Positions 45,293-55,080 of a DNA stretch of 64,000 nt are shown here, piece by piece. The notes under the pieces were generated by a model, which saw only the letters and a list, made by a program, of their open reading frames with translations, searched no databases and was not told the origin of the DNA. The position numbers were made by a program, and so were the translations under genes. Source of the stretch: JBGPEQ01 sp050180895 (GTDB lineage Bacteria; Pseudomonadota; Alphaproteobacteria; Dongiales; Dongiaceae). The DNA is taken from contig JBFXDS010000008.1 in the NCBI GenBank assembly GCA_050180895.1, positions 1 through 64,000 of the forward strand. The letters are read 5' to 3'. Numbering within the stretch: the stretch's first letter is position 1; each line of letters starts with the position of its first letter.

Positions 45293-46843
45293 ATGGATAC
45301 GATCATTGCCGTTCCCAGGCTTGAGCTGTTGCAGGTGGCCGACGCCGTCGCTCGGGAGAAAGGAATCGAGCGAGACGAGGTTCTGGAAGCGATGGAACAG
45401 GCCATCCAGAAGGCCGGCCGCTCGAAATATGGCCACGAACACGACATTCGCGCCAAGATCGATCGGAAGACGGGCGAAATACGGCTGATGCGCTTCAGGG
45501 AAGCGGTTGAGACCATCGAAAATGAGGCGACCCAACTGACTCTTGCACAAGCGCAGCGCCTGAATCCGCAGATCGCACTGGGCGAATTTATCATCGACGA
45601 ATTGCCGCCGATCGATTTCGGCCGCATTGCGGCACAGACCGCCAAGCAGGTGATCGTCCAGAAGGTGCGCGAAGCGGAGCGTAAGCGTCAGTACGACGAA
45701 TACAAGAATCGCAAGAGCGAGATCGTGAACGGCCTAGTGAAGCGAGTCGAGTTCGGAAATGTCACGGTGGATCTCGGCCGCGCCGAGGCAATGCTGCGCC
45801 GTGATGAACTGCTTCCGCGCGAGACCTTCCGCAACGGCGATCGCGTACGCGCGCTCATATATGACGTCCGGGAAGAGGCGCGGGGACCTCAGATCTTCCT
45901 CTCGCGGACGCACCCGGACTTCATGGCGAAGCTGTTTGCTCAGGAGGTGCCGGAGATCTACGACGGCATTATCGAAATCAAGGCTGTCGCCCGCGACCCC
46001 GGCAGTCGCGCCAAGATTGCCGTTCTGTCGAACGACAGCGGCATCGATCCCGTCGGCGCATGCGTCGGCATGCGCGGCAGCCGCGTGCAGGCGGTCGTCG
46101 GCGAATTGCAGGGCGAGAAGATCGACATCATTCCCTGGTCGAACGATCCTGCGACCTTCGTCGTCAACGCGCTGGCGCCGGCGGAGGTGTCCAAAGTGGT
46201 TCTCGACGAGGAGAATCGCCGCATCGAGGTGGTCGTCCCGGAAAGCCAGTTGAGCCTTGCCATCGGCCGGCGAGGGCAGAACGTAAGGCTGGCTTCGATG
46301 CTGACCGGGTGGAATATCGACATCCTTACCGAAGAGGAGGAGTCCGAGCGTCGCTCCGAAGAGATGCGCACGCGATCGCAGATGTTCATCGACGCGCTCG
46401 ATGTCGATGACGTCATCGCCCATCTTCTGGTGACCGAGGGCTTCACCAACATCGAGGAGGTTGCGTTCGTTCCCGTCGAGGAGCTGGCGAGCATCGAAGG
46501 CTTCGATGAGGATGTCGCCACCGAATTGCGTGAGCGTGCACGGGTCTTCCTCCAGGAGCAGAACGAGAAGCTTTCGGCGCGGCGCCGCGAACTCGGAGTC
46601 GACGACAACCTCGCCACCATCGAAGGGCTGACGCCGGCGATGCTGGTGACGCTGGGCGAGAACGGCATCAAGACGCTGGACGATCTTGCCGACCTGTCGA
46701 GCGATGAACTGGTCGATCCGCAGGACGGCCTCCTGCGCGGTTCGGGACTCAGCAGTGCGGATGCCAACGCCATCATCATGGCAGCGCGGGCCCATTGGTT
46801 CACCGACGGCGGGCCGCCCGCCGATCAGAAGCCGGCCGAGTGA
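45293..46843 (+). CDS. nusA: Transcription termination/antitermination factor NusA
   Basis: NusA binds RNA polymerase and controls pausing, termination and antitermination. The protein begins MDTIIAVPRLELLQVADAVA (ATG at 45293, GAAGAGGG upstream; the open frame extends 24 nt further). It has the N-terminal polymerase-binding domain, then an S1 domain. KH domains follow with VGACVGMRGSRVQAVVGEL and LSLAIGRRGQNVRLASMLTG. The C-terminal acidic repeats are typical of alphaproteobacteria. Confidence 0.96.
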   Translation: MDTIIAVPRLELLQVADAVAREKGIERDEVLEAMEQAIQKAGRSKYGHEHDIRAKIDRKTGEIRLMRFREAVETIENEATQLTLAQAQRLNPQIALGEFIIDELPPIDFGRIAAQTAKQVIVQKVREAERKRQYDEYKNRKSEIVNGLVKRVEFGNVTVDLGRAEAMLRRDELLPRETFRNGDRVRALIYDVREEARGPQIFLSRTHPDFMAKLFAQEVPEIYDGIIEIKAVARDPGSRAKIAVLSNDSGIDPVGACVGMRGSRVQAVVGELQGEKIDIIPWSNDPATFVVNALAPAEVSKVVLDEENRRIEVVVPESQLSLAIGRRGQNVRLASMLTGWNIDILTEEEESERRSEEMRTRSQMFIDALDVDDVIAHLLVTEGFTNIEEVAFVPVEELASIEGFDEDVATELRERARVFLQEQNEKLSARRRELGVDDNLATIEGLTPAMLVTLGENGIKTLDDLADLSSDELVDPQDGLLRGSGLSSADANAIIMAARAHWFTDGGPPADQKPAE

Positions 46844-47493
46844 GCGGCTGCCCCGTGAATGGGACATTGGCGATGAGCGCGCTACCGTCGGCGCCAGAGA
46901 GCTGCGCGGAGGAGGTGACGTCGGATCCGTTGCGGCGCTGCATCGTCACGCGCGACATCCTGCCGAAGGAGGCGCTGATACGGTTCGTGATCGGACCCTC
47001 GGGGGAGATCGTTCCGGATGTGCAGGGCAAGCTGCCGGGTCGCGGGCTATGGGTGAAGGCCGAGCGGGGCGCACTGGCATCGGCCGTTGCGAAGGGGCGT
47101 TTTGCCAAGGCGGCACGCCAACCGGTCGGCGTGTCTCCCGACCTTGTCGATCGGACGGCGGGGCTTCTGCGGCAACGCTGCCTCGATCTGATCGGTCTGG
47201 GGCGCAGAGCCGGGCAGGCCGTGTGCGGGTACGAGAAGGTGCGCGAGGCATTGCGAGATGGAGGCGTCGGCGTTCTCGTCGACGCCGCGGATGGGGCCGA
47301 GGATGGTCGCAGGAAGCTCAGGGCGATGGCCGGTGATGTACCGACCCTGGCGCTGTTTACCACGGCGGAATTGTCTGCGGCGTTGGGGCGCGAAAATATC
47401 GTTCATGCGGCGCTGGCGCCGGGGCGCCTAACGGAACGATTGATTGCTGAGTCTGCCCGGCTGGCGGGTGTTCTTACGGATAAGGCGCGTTGA
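46840..47493 (+). CDS. YlxR (DUF448) and L7Ae-type RNA-binding fusion protein
   Basis: The N-terminal half is a DUF448/YlxR domain: DPLRRCIVTRDILPKEALIRF and GRGLWVKAERGAL. The C-terminal half resembles an L7Ae/L30e-like domain (GLGRRAGQAVCGYEKVREAL). This fused form between nusA and infB is usual in alphaproteobacteria; the role is RNA-binding but poorly defined. The GTG at 46840 overlaps the nusA stop; an ATG at 46873 would shorten the protein by 11 residues. Confidence 0.9.
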   Translation: MSGCPVNGTLAMSALPSAPESCAEEVTSDPLRRCIVTRDILPKEALIRFVIGPSGEIVPDVQGKLPGRGLWVKAERGALASAVAKGRFAKAARQPVGVSPDLVDRTAGLLRQRCLDLIGLGRRAGQAVCGYEKVREALRDGGVGVLVDAADGAEDGRRKLRAMAGDVPTLALFTTAELSAALGRENIVHAALAPGRLTERLIAESARLAGVLTDKAR

Positions 47494-47508
47494 ACGAGCG
47501 GAAGGCCT

Positions 47509-50091
47509 ATGACGAGCACAAACGAAGAAGAATCCAAGAAGCCCCTGAAGCTCTCGCGGCCCGGCCGACTTGAGCTGAAGAAGACCGTCGACGCCGGCCA
47601 GGTGCGGCAGAGCTTTCCGCACGGCCGTTCGAAGACCGTCGCCGTCGAGGTCAAGCGCAAACGCACCTTTGCGCCGGGTGCCGGCGGCCGCATGACGGAG
47701 GTGACTGCGGATGCCGCCAGCATCGGGGAAATCTTGGCGCAGGAGGATCTCGGCGCGGAAGAGCGGGCCGCGCTGCATCATCTGACGGCCGGCGAACGCG
47801 CCGCGCGGCTGCGTGCGCTCGAGGATGCGAAGCGCGACGAAGAGCAGCGGCGCGTATTGGATGACGAGCTGCGCAAGCAGGCCGAGGAAGAGGCGCGGCG
47901 CCTGGAAGAAGAGGAAATCCGACGCAAGGAAGCGGAAGATCGCGCCAGGGCCGAGGCCGAGGCGCAAGTCCGGCCGGACGGTGCTGCTCCGGTTGAGGCG
48001 GTAGCCGGGGTGGCTGTCCCGTCCGACAAGCCGGCCGGGGTGGTCCCTGCCAAACCGGGCAAGGTGGGCACCAAGCCCGTCGACGAGCTGGCGGTTGTCG
48101 AGGAGGAGGAAGAAGATGCCCCGGCGCGCGCCAAGCGGCCTGGCGGCAAGCTGTCCACGGCAAAGCCGGTCGCTGCAGTGCGGCGCGGCGAGCCTCGCCG
48201 GCGCGCCGGCAAGATGACCATTGTGCAAGCGCTCGACGACAGTGACGAGGAACGGATTCGCAGTCTTGCATCCGTCCGGCGCGCGCGCGAGAGAGAGAAG
48301 CAGCGAGCGCAGGTCTTGCGGACCGAGGGCCAGAAGGTGATTCGCGACGTCGTCATCCCGGAGACGATTACCGTGCAGGAGCTGGCCAATCGGATGGCCG
48401 AGCGCGGCGGCGACGTCATCAAGGCGCTCATGAAGATGGGTGTCATGGCGACGATCAATCAGCCGCTCGATGCCGACACCGCAGAACTCGTTGCCACGGA
48501 ATTCGGCCATCGCGTGCGTCGTGTCGCGGCCGCCGACATCGAGGTCGGCCTGGATGCGCAGGATGATGATCCTGCGACGCTCAAGCCGCGTGCGCCGATC
48601 GTGACGGTGATGGGACATGTCGACCATGGCAAGACGTCGCTGCTGGACGCCCTTCGTCAGTCCGACGTCGCCGTTCACGAAGCCGGCGGCATTACGCAGC
48701 ATATCGGCGCATATCAGGTCGTGCGTCCGTCGGGTCAGCGAATCACCTTCATCGATACGCCGGGTCACGCGGCGTTTACCGAGATGCGTGCACGCGGCGC
48801 CAATCTGACCGATATCGTCATTCTGGTCGTGGCCGCCGACGACGGCGTCATGCAGCAGACAATCGAGGCGATTCATCACGCCAAGGCCGCGCAGGTGCCG
48901 ATCATCGTCGCCATCAACAAGATCGATCGGCCCGACGCCAAGCCGGAGCGTATTCGGCAGGAGCTCTTACAGCACGGCATCGTGCCGGAAGAGCTGGGCG
49001 GAGAGGTGCAGACGGTCGAAGTTTCCGCCAAGGAGAAGATCAACCTCGACAAGCTGGAAGAGGCGATTCTGCTTCAGGCGGAGATTCAAGAGCTCAAGGC
49101 AAACCCCGATCGCCCGGCGATGGGCGCAGTGATCGAGGCGCGTCTGGAGCGCGGTCGCGGGGCTGTCGCCACGCTGCTCGTGCAGCGCGGCACGATCCGC
49201 GTTGGCGACATCTTCGTTGCCGGCACGGAATGGGGGCGCGTCCGCGCCTTGATTACCGATCGGGGCGAAAGCGCGAACGATGCGGGACCGTCGATGCCGA
49301 TCGAGGTGCTCGGACTCCAGGGCGCGCCGCTTCCGGGCGAGCAATTCGTCGTGGTCGAGAACGAGAACCGGGCACGGCAGATCACGGAATTCCGCCGGCA
49401 GAAGCAGCGCGAGGCCCAAGCCAAGATTTCCGCGCGCGGATCGCTCGAGCAAATGTTCTCGAAGATCGCCGCCGGCGAAAGCAAGGAATTGCCGATCGTC
49501 GTCAAGTCCGACGTGCAGGGATCGCTCGAAGCGATCACCGGGAGCCTCACCAAGCTCAGCGGCGAGGAGGTCGCCGTGCGTGTGCTGCATGCGGCGGTTG
49601 GCGGCATCAACGAGTCCGATGTGACGCTGGCGCGGGCGTCCAACGCCATGATCGTCGGGTTCAACGTGCGGGCCAATCCGCAGGCGCGCGAGATGGCTCG
49701 GCGCGATGGCGTCGATATCCGCTACTACTCGATCATCTACAATGTCATCGACGATATCTCCGCGGCCCTCAAGGGCATGCTGGCGCCGGTCCTGCGCGAG
49801 CGCTTCCTGGGCTATGCGCAGATTCGCGAGGTCTTCAACATCAGCAGGGTCGGCAAGGTCGCGGGCTGCATGGTGACGGAGGGTGTCGTCAAGCGCGGCG
49901 CCAAGGTTCGCTTGCTCCGCGATGACGTTGTCATCCACGAGGGAAGCCTGAAGACCTTGAAGCGGTTCAAGGACGAGGTCCGCGAAGTCAAGGAAGGCTA
50001 TGAGTGCGGAATGGCCTTCGAAAACTACGACAATATCCAGGCCGGCGACATGATCGAGTGTTTCGAAATGGAGCAGGTCGCCGTCGGATAG
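47509..50091 (+). CDS. infB: Translation initiation factor IF-2
   Basis: IF-2 is the GTPase that places initiator tRNA on the ribosome. The 860-residue protein has a long charged, coiled-coil-like N-terminal region (Glu/Arg-rich, about 80-160). An IF2N domain follows (TVQELANRMAERGGDVIKAL). The G domain has GHVDHGKTSLLDALR, DTPGHAAFTEMRARG and NKIDRPDA, and the C-terminal domains end in KRFKDEVREVKEGYECG. GGAAGG precedes the ATG. Length is typical. Confidence 0.97.
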   Translation: MTSTNEEESKKPLKLSRPGRLELKKTVDAGQVRQSFPHGRSKTVAVEVKRKRTFAPGAGGRMTEVTADAASIGEILAQEDLGAEERAALHHLTAGERAARLRALEDAKRDEEQRRVLDDELRKQAEEEARRLEEEEIRRKEAEDRARAEAEAQVRPDGAAPVEAVAGVAVPSDKPAGVVPAKPGKVGTKPVDELAVVEEEEEDAPARAKRPGGKLSTAKPVAAVRRGEPRRRAGKMTIVQALDDSDEERIRSLASVRRAREREKQRAQVLRTEGQKVIRDVVIPETITVQELANRMAERGGDVIKALMKMGVMATINQPLDADTAELVATEFGHRVRRVAAADIEVGLDAQDDDPATLKPRAPIVTVMGHVDHGKTSLLDALRQSDVAVHEAGGITQHIGAYQVVRPSGQRITFIDTPGHAAFTEMRARGANLTDIVILVVAADDGVMQQTIEAIHHAKAAQVPIIVAINKIDRPDAKPERIRQELLQHGIVPEELGGEVQTVEVSAKEKINLDKLEEAILLQAEIQELKANPDRPAMGAVIEARLERGRGAVATLLVQRGTIRVGDIFVAGTEWGRVRALITDRGESANDAGPSMPIEVLGLQGAPLPGEQFVVVENENRARQITEFRRQKQREAQAKISARGSLEQMFSKIAAGESKELPIVVKSDVQGSLEAITGSLTKLSGEEVAVRVLHAAVGGINESDVTLARASNAMIVGFNVRANPQAREMARRDGVDIRYYSIIYNVIDDISAALKGMLAPVLRERFLGYAQIREVFNISRVGKVAGCMVTEGVVKRGAKVRLLRDDVVIHEGSLKTLKRFKDEVREVKEGYECGMAFENYDNIQAGDMIECFEMEQVAVG

Positions 50092-50202
50092 CGGGATCGA
50101 GGCGGCGATCACGGGCTATCGGCGCGTGCGGCGACGAGCCGCCGCCGATGGCGGACACGTTCCGCGACGGCACGGATGCTCGTCGCAAAAACGGTATTTC
50201 GG

Positions 50203-50631
50203 ATGATAAGACGGGAGAGTGGTGCCCCAAGCCAGCGACAGCTTCGCGTCGGCGAGGAACTGCGCCACGCGCTGGTGCGGATACTTTCACGGGGAAACCT
50301 TCGGGATCCCGAGTTGGAGGGCGTGCGGGTCACCGTCACCGAGGTGAATATCAGCCCCGACCTCCGCAACGCGACGGCCTACATCGTTCCGTTCGGCGAT
50401 GGATCGGCCGAGCCGCTTGCAGCGGCGCTGAATCGGGCTGCCGGCTACATTCGCGGGCAGCTGGCTCAGGAGGTGAAGCTCCGCCATGCCCCCGGCATTC
50501 GCTTCGAAATCGACCGGAGCTTCGACCGTGCCGGTCGGATCGACCGGTTGCTGCACGACCCGCGCGTCGCTCGCGACTTGGCGGGCGATGGCGTGAAACG
50601 GGGCGGCGGCAACGATGATGGCGGCGCATAG
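50203..50631 (+). CDS. rbfA: Ribosome-binding factor A
   Basis: RbfA binds the 30S subunit during late 16S rRNA maturation. The KH-like protein has PSQRQLRVGEELRHALVRIL at its start, DPELEGVRVTVTEVNISPDL and ATAYIVPFG in the middle, and LRHAPGIRFEIDRSF at the end. The start at 50203 (MIRRESGAPSQRQ) fits the family better than 50176. It overlaps truB by 17 nt. Confidence 0.94.
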   Translation: MIRRESGAPSQRQLRVGEELRHALVRILSRGNLRDPELEGVRVTVTEVNISPDLRNATAYIVPFGDGSAEPLAAALNRAAGYIRGQLAQEVKLRHAPGIRFEIDRSFDRAGRIDRLLHDPRVARDLAGDGVKRGGGNDDGGA

Positions 50632-51547
50632 GCGGCGGGATATCGCTGTTCACGGTTGGCTGGTTATCGATAAGCCGGCCGGTCTGAGTTCCGCGCGGGT
50701 CGTGGGTATCGCACGGCGGGCGACCGGCGCGGCGAAGGCCGGCCACGCTGGAACGCTCGACCCCCTCGCGACGGGCATTCTTCCGGTAGCGCTGGGGGAG
50801 GCGACAAAGACCGTGCCGTTCGTGATGGACGATACGAAGTGCTACCGCTTCACGGTCCGGTGGGGCGAGGCGCGCTCGACCGATGATGTCGAAGGCGATG
50901 TCATCGGCACCAGCATGATCCGGCCGACGCGGGCGCAGATCCTCACGGCATTGGCACCGATGATCGGTCGCATCGAGCAAAGGCCGCCGGCCTTTTCTGC
51001 GGTGCACGTAAACGGCCAACGGGCTTATGCGTTGGCCCGCGCAGGACGGAGCGTTGAGCCGGCTCTCCGAGTGGTAACGATCCATCGATTCGCCTTGATA
51101 GGGTGTCCGGACGAAGACCATGCCGATTTCGAGGTGGAATGCGGCAAGGGCACCTATGTCCGCAGTCTCGCGCGCGACCTGGCGGCGGCCTTGGGCACGG
51201 TCGGCCACGTGTCGGCGCTGCGCCGGACAAGGGTCGGGCGGTTTACCGAGGCGCAAGCGATTTCGCTGGAATCTCTCCCACCTCTGGGGCATAGTCCGGC
51301 CGCCTTCGGGCACCTGTTGGCGGTTGAGACCGTGCTGGACGACATCCCGGCTCTGGCCTTGACCGAGACAGAGGCGAACCGCCTGCGTTGCGGTCAAGCG
51401 GTCGGCGTTGCCGATCGGTTCGACATGGAACGCATTGGCCATCTCGAAAGCGGCTGCATCGTGTGGGCAATGGCCGGCGGTAAACCGGTGGCGCTCGCTC
51501 GTTTCGAGGACGGTGGCCTTCGCCCGGTAAGAGTTTTTCACTTCTAG
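50615..51547 (+). CDS. truB: tRNA pseudouridine-55 synthase
   Basis: TruB makes pseudouridine 55 in the tRNA T-loop. The 310-residue protein has GWLVIDKPAGLSSARVV and the catalytic-Asp motif HAGTLDPLATGILPVALGEA. It also has YRFTVRWGEARSTDDVEGD and YVRSLARDLAAALGTVGHVS. It starts inside rbfA, indicating translational coupling. Confidence 0.96.
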   Translation: MMAAHRRRDIAVHGWLVIDKPAGLSSARVVGIARRATGAAKAGHAGTLDPLATGILPVALGEATKTVPFVMDDTKCYRFTVRWGEARSTDDVEGDVIGTSMIRPTRAQILTALAPMIGRIEQRPPAFSAVHVNGQRAYALARAGRSVEPALRVVTIHRFALIGCPDEDHADFEVECGKGTYVRSLARDLAAALGTVGHVSALRRTRVGRFTEAQAISLESLPPLGHSPAAFGHLLAVETVLDDIPALALTETEANRLRCGQAVGVADRFDMERIGHLESGCIVWAMAGGKPVALARFEDGGLRPVRVFHF

Positions 51548-51568
51548 CCACACCGAAAGGGACGAACG

Positions 51569-51838
51569 ATGTCGATCACCGCGGAACGCAAGCAGGCGGT
51601 CATCAAGGAGTATGCGACCAACCCCAATGATACCGGCTCGCCTGAAGTGCAGGTTGCTGTGCTCAGCGAGCGGATCAACAATCTGACCGAGCATCTCAAG
51701 ACCCACGAAAAGGATTTTCATTCCCGCCGTGGGCTGCTCGTCATGGTCGGCCAAAGGCGGCGCCTGCTTGACTATCTGAAGAACAGGAACGACGCCCGTT
51801 ACCAGGATTTGATTCAGCGTCTTGGGCTGCGTCGATAA
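51569..51838 (+). CDS. rpsO: 30S ribosomal protein S15
   Basis: S15 is an early-binding 16S rRNA protein of the central domain. The 89-residue sequence is canonical: EYATNPNDTGSPEVQVAVL, ERINNLTEHLKTHEKDFHSR and QRRRLLDYLKNRNDARYQ. It lies 21 nt after truB and 257 nt before pnp, the classical rpsO-pnp order. Confidence 0.98.
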   Translation: MSITAERKQAVIKEYATNPNDTGSPEVQVAVLSERINNLTEHLKTHEKDFHSRRGLLVMVGQRRRLLDYLKNRNDARYQDLIQRLGLRR

Positions 51839-51860
51839 ACAATCGGATGGCAACTCAAAA

Positions 51861-51886
51861 CCCCGCGGCAGTAGGCCGTGGCGGGG
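51861..51886 (+). other. Hairpin after rpsO
   Basis: CCCCGC (51861-51866) pairs with GCGGGG (51881-51886), with a short inner GG/CC pairing. No T run follows, so it looks more like a stabilising or processing hairpin than a terminator, consistent with rpsO-pnp read-through. Confidence 0.5.
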
Positions 51887-51942
51887 GCGGGATGCATTGT
51901 ACCTGAAGCGATCACGATCCGGCCGGCGTGATCGCCGCAATG

Positions 51943-52062
51943 CCGGGCCGACGCAAGAGGCGGACAGATGCTCATGGACGCGGTCTTCTGGATCGTGTCC
52001 GGAAATGCTTGCCGAGAAGCTATCGGGCAGACGTCCGTCGCCGCCTCTTGCGCGGGTCCGGC
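51943..52062 (+). promoter_or_regulatory. Long stem-loop in the pnp leader (candidate RNase III site)
   Basis: CGCAAGAGGCGG (51952-51963) is perfectly complementary to CCGCCTCTTGCG (52041-52052). Beyond a small internal mismatch, GCCGGGCC (51943-51950) pairs with GGTCCGGC (52055-52062) with one G-U. The result is a ~20-bp stem closing a ~77-nt loop, ending ~33 nt before the pnp start. In E. coli a comparable leader stem is cut by RNase III and then used by PNPase for autoregulation; the same role here is inferred. Confidence 0.7.
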
Positions 52063-52095
52063 CTCACGTGACCGGCCGTTACCCGAAAGGACCGA

Positions 52096-54225
52096 ATGGC
52101 GATGTTCCATATCTACCGTAATGAGATCGATTGGGCGGACCGCAAGCTGACCCTGGAAACCGGCCGTGTCGCACGACAAGCCGATGGAGCCGTGCTCTGC
52201 AGCTACGGCGACACGATCGTGCTGTGCACCGTCGTTGCCGCCAAAACGCCGAAGCCGGGCGTGGATTTCTTCCCGCTCACCGTCAACTATCAGGAGAAAA
52301 CGTTTGCTGCGGGCAAGATTCCCGGCGGCTTTTTCAAGCGCGAGGGCCGACCCAGCGAGAAGGAGGTCCTGACCTCACGCCTGATCGATCGGCCGATTCG
52401 GCCGCTCTTCCACCCGAGTTTCCGGTGCGAGACGCAGGTCATTGCGACCGTTCTCAGCCATGATCTGGAAAATGATCCTGACATTGTCGCCATGATCGGC
52501 GCCTCGGCAGCGCTGACGATTTCGGGCATACCCTTCCTTGGCCCCATCGGCGCGGCGCGCGTCGGCTATGTCGACGGAAAGTATGTTCTCAATCCGCGTC
52601 TCGACGAATCGTCGGGATCGAGCCTCGATCTCGTCGTCGCCGGTACGTCGGATGGCGTTCTGATGGTCGAATCCGAGGCCAAGGAGCTGCCGGAAGAGGT
52701 GATGCTTGGCGCCGTGACCTTCGGTCACGAGTCGATGCGTCCGGTCATCGATGCGATCATCGATCTGGCCGAGAAGTGCGCCAAGGAGCCCTGGACTCTG
52801 CCGGAGACGCCGCCCGACATCAGCGCGACGGCGAAAAGCCTGCGGGAACAGTTCGAGGGCGAACTCCGCGAGGCCTATCGCGAAACCATCAAGCAGGTGC
52901 GGTACGAGAAGATCGGCGCCGTGCGCGACAAGGCAGCCGAAACCCTGGTCAGCGATGCCGTTCCGGCCGAGAAGATCAGCCGCCTGTTTCACGATCTGGA
53001 AAGCGAGATCGTCCGCGGCAATATCCTCAAGACGGGCCAGCGGATCGACGGCCGCGACGTCAGGACGATTCGACCCATCACCGCCCAGGTCGGCGTTCTG
53101 CCGCGCGCCCACGGCTCGGCCCTCTTCACGCGCGGCGAAACGCAGGCCATGGTCGTCGCGACGCTGGGCACGGGGGAAGACGAGCAGATCATCGATGCCC
53201 TCGAGGGGGAATACCGCGAGAATTTCATGCTCCACTACAATTTCCCGCCCTATTCCGTGGGCGAGGTCGGGCGCATGGGTTCGCCCGGCCGGCGCGAGAT
53301 CGGTCACGGCAAGCTCGCCTGGCGGGCGATCCGGCCGCTGCTGCCGGCCAAGGACGATTTTCCTTACACGATCCGCGTCGTCTCGGAGATCACCGAGTCG
53401 AACGGCTCCTCGTCGATGGCAACGGTGTGCGGAAGTTCGCTGTCGCTCATGGATGCGGGCGTGCCGCTGCCGCGGGCGGTGGCGGGAATCGCCATGGGGC
53501 TCATCAAGGAAGATGAAGGATTCGCCGTGCTGTCGGATATCCTCGGTGACGAGGATCATCTTGGCGACATGGACTTCAAGGTCGCCGGCACGTCCGAGGG
53601 CGTGACCTCGCTGCAGATGGACATCAAGATCACCTCGATCACGCCGGAAATCATGAAGATCGCCCTTGGCCAGGCGCGCGAAGGACGTCTGCACATACTC
53701 AACGAGATGGGCAAGGCGATGCTGGCCTCGCGCGAAGCCGTGTCTCAGAATGCGCCGCGGATCACCGTGATCAACATCCCCAAGGACAAGATCCGCGAAG
53801 TCATCGGCTCCGGCGGCAAGGTCATCCGCGAGATTTGCGAAGTGACCGGTGCGAAGATCGATATCGAGGACGATGGGACGGTCAAGGTCGCGGCCGTCGA
53901 TGCCAAGGCATCGCAGGCGGCGATCGATTGGATTCGGGGCATCGTCGCGGAACCGGAAATCGGCGTCATCTACAGCGGAAAGGTGGTCAAAGTCGTCGAT
54001 TTCGGCGCCTTCGTGAATTTCCTCGGCAGCCGGGACGGGCTCGTGCATATCAGCGAACTGGCGCCGCACCGCGTGAAAACGGTCGGCGATGTCGTCAAGG
54101 TCGGCGATCTCGTCAAGGTCAAGGTCATCGGCATGGACGACCGCGGCAAGGTCAAGCTCAGCATGAAGGCCGTCGATCAGACGACCGGCGAGGACATGGC
54201 CAAGAGGGCGGAAGCCTCGGGTTGA
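52096..54225 (+). CDS. pnp: Polynucleotide phosphorylase
   Basis: PNPase is the 3'-5' phosphorolytic exoribonuclease of the RNA degradosome. The 709-residue protein has two RNase PH domains (KTPKPGVDFFPLTVNYQEK, then RTIRPITAQVGVLPRAHGS). A KH domain follows with INIPKDKIREVIGSGGKVIR, and a C-terminal S1 domain with IYSGKVVKVVDFGAFVNFL. Starts at 52096 or 52102 are both served by AAAGGA. The leader carries the long stem described separately. Confidence 0.97.
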   Translation: MAMFHIYRNEIDWADRKLTLETGRVARQADGAVLCSYGDTIVLCTVVAAKTPKPGVDFFPLTVNYQEKTFAAGKIPGGFFKREGRPSEKEVLTSRLIDRPIRPLFHPSFRCETQVIATVLSHDLENDPDIVAMIGASAALTISGIPFLGPIGAARVGYVDGKYVLNPRLDESSGSSLDLVVAGTSDGVLMVESEAKELPEEVMLGAVTFGHESMRPVIDAIIDLAEKCAKEPWTLPETPPDISATAKSLREQFEGELREAYRETIKQVRYEKIGAVRDKAAETLVSDAVPAEKISRLFHDLESEIVRGNILKTGQRIDGRDVRTIRPITAQVGVLPRAHGSALFTRGETQAMVVATLGTGEDEQIIDALEGEYRENFMLHYNFPPYSVGEVGRMGSPGRREIGHGKLAWRAIRPLLPAKDDFPYTIRVVSEITESNGSSSMATVCGSSLSLMDAGVPLPRAVAGIAMGLIKEDEGFAVLSDILGDEDHLGDMDFKVAGTSEGVTSLQMDIKITSITPEIMKIALGQAREGRLHILNEMGKAMLASREAVSQNAPRITVINIPKDKIREVIGSGGKVIREICEVTGAKIDIEDDGTVKVAAVDAKASQAAIDWIRGIVAEPEIGVIYSGKVVKVVDFGAFVNFLGSRDGLVHISELAPHRVKTVGDVVKVGDLVKVKVIGMDDRGKVKLSMKAVDQTTGEDMAKRAEASG

Positions 54226-54252
54226 TCCCCGCCGCGTCCGGCATATCGCCCC

Positions 54253-54987
54253 ATGTCCGCTCCGCAGTTGCCCAGAGTGATCGGGCATCGCGGAGCCGCG
54301 GCCTATGCGCCGGAGAACACGCTCGAGGGCATCCGCGAGGCGGCCGCCAGGCGTGCCCGGTGGGTGGAGGTCGATGCCAAATTGACCGGCGATGGTGTCG
54401 TCATTTTGATGCATGACGACACGCTGGACAGGACCACGACGGGACAGGGAGCGGTTGCGGGGGCAAGCTTTGGGCTGGTCGGCTTGCTCGACGCCGGCGC
54501 TTGGTTCGGGACCGAATGGCGCGGTGCCCGCGTCCCGGCACTGGCCGATGCGCTCGATCTTCTCGCGAAGCTCGATATGCGCGTCAACATCGAGGTCAAG
54601 CCCTGCCCTGGCCGAGACGCCGAAACGGCAAGATCGGTCGTCGAAGTGGTCCGCCGCGGGGCTCCCGGCGGGGCTTGGCCGCTGCTGTCGAGCTTCAGCC
54701 GGATCAGCTTGGCTGCGGCGCGTGACGCAGCGCCTGAGATTCCGCGCGGACTCCTGTTCTGGGACTATGTGGTCGATTGGGACTCGGCGGCTGCCGATCT
54801 TGGCTGTGTCAGTGTCCATTGCGCGGATCAGCATCTGACTCCTGGATGGGCCGTTGAGATTCGTCGAGCCGGCTATGAACTGGCCGTTTACACGGTCAAT
54901 GACCCTCAGCGGGCTGTCGAGCTGGCGGCCTGGGGCGCCCAATGCTTCATCACCGATCGTCCGGACCTGATCATCGATGCGTTTTGA
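54253..54987 (+). CDS. ugpQ: Glycerophosphodiester phosphodiesterase (cytosolic UgpQ type)
   Basis: This enzyme hydrolyses glycerophosphodiesters to glycerol 3-phosphate and an alcohol. The 244-residue TIM-barrel protein has the GDPD signature VIGHRGAAAYAPENTLEGI with its catalytic His, VEVDAKLTGDGVVILMHDD, and NIEVKPCPGRD. There is no signal peptide, which fits the cytosolic UgpQ form. It lies 27 nt after pnp. Confidence 0.9.
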   Translation: MSAPQLPRVIGHRGAAAYAPENTLEGIREAAARRARWVEVDAKLTGDGVVILMHDDTLDRTTTGQGAVAGASFGLVGLLDAGAWFGTEWRGARVPALADALDLLAKLDMRVNIEVKPCPGRDAETARSVVEVVRRGAPGGAWPLLSSFSRISLAAARDAAPEIPRGLLFWDYVVDWDSAAADLGCVSVHCADQHLTPGWAVEIRRAGYELAVYTVNDPQRAVELAAWGAQCFITDRPDLIIDAF

Positions 54988-55080
54988 GGCGGTCGCGCAT
55001 GCTGTGGTTTTTCCGGCCTGCCGGGTCTATATAGGCCGCAATACACTGAGCGTCGGCAATGACAGCGACCCGGAGGCCGT

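Noticed and set aside
51861..51886. An intrinsic terminator after rpsO
   Set aside because: The stem is good but there is no T run, and rpsO-pnp read-through is the usual arrangement.
52375..54942. An 855-codon minus-strand frame opposite pnp and ugpQ
   Set aside because: It spans two real genes and has no family motifs; it is a compositional artefact.
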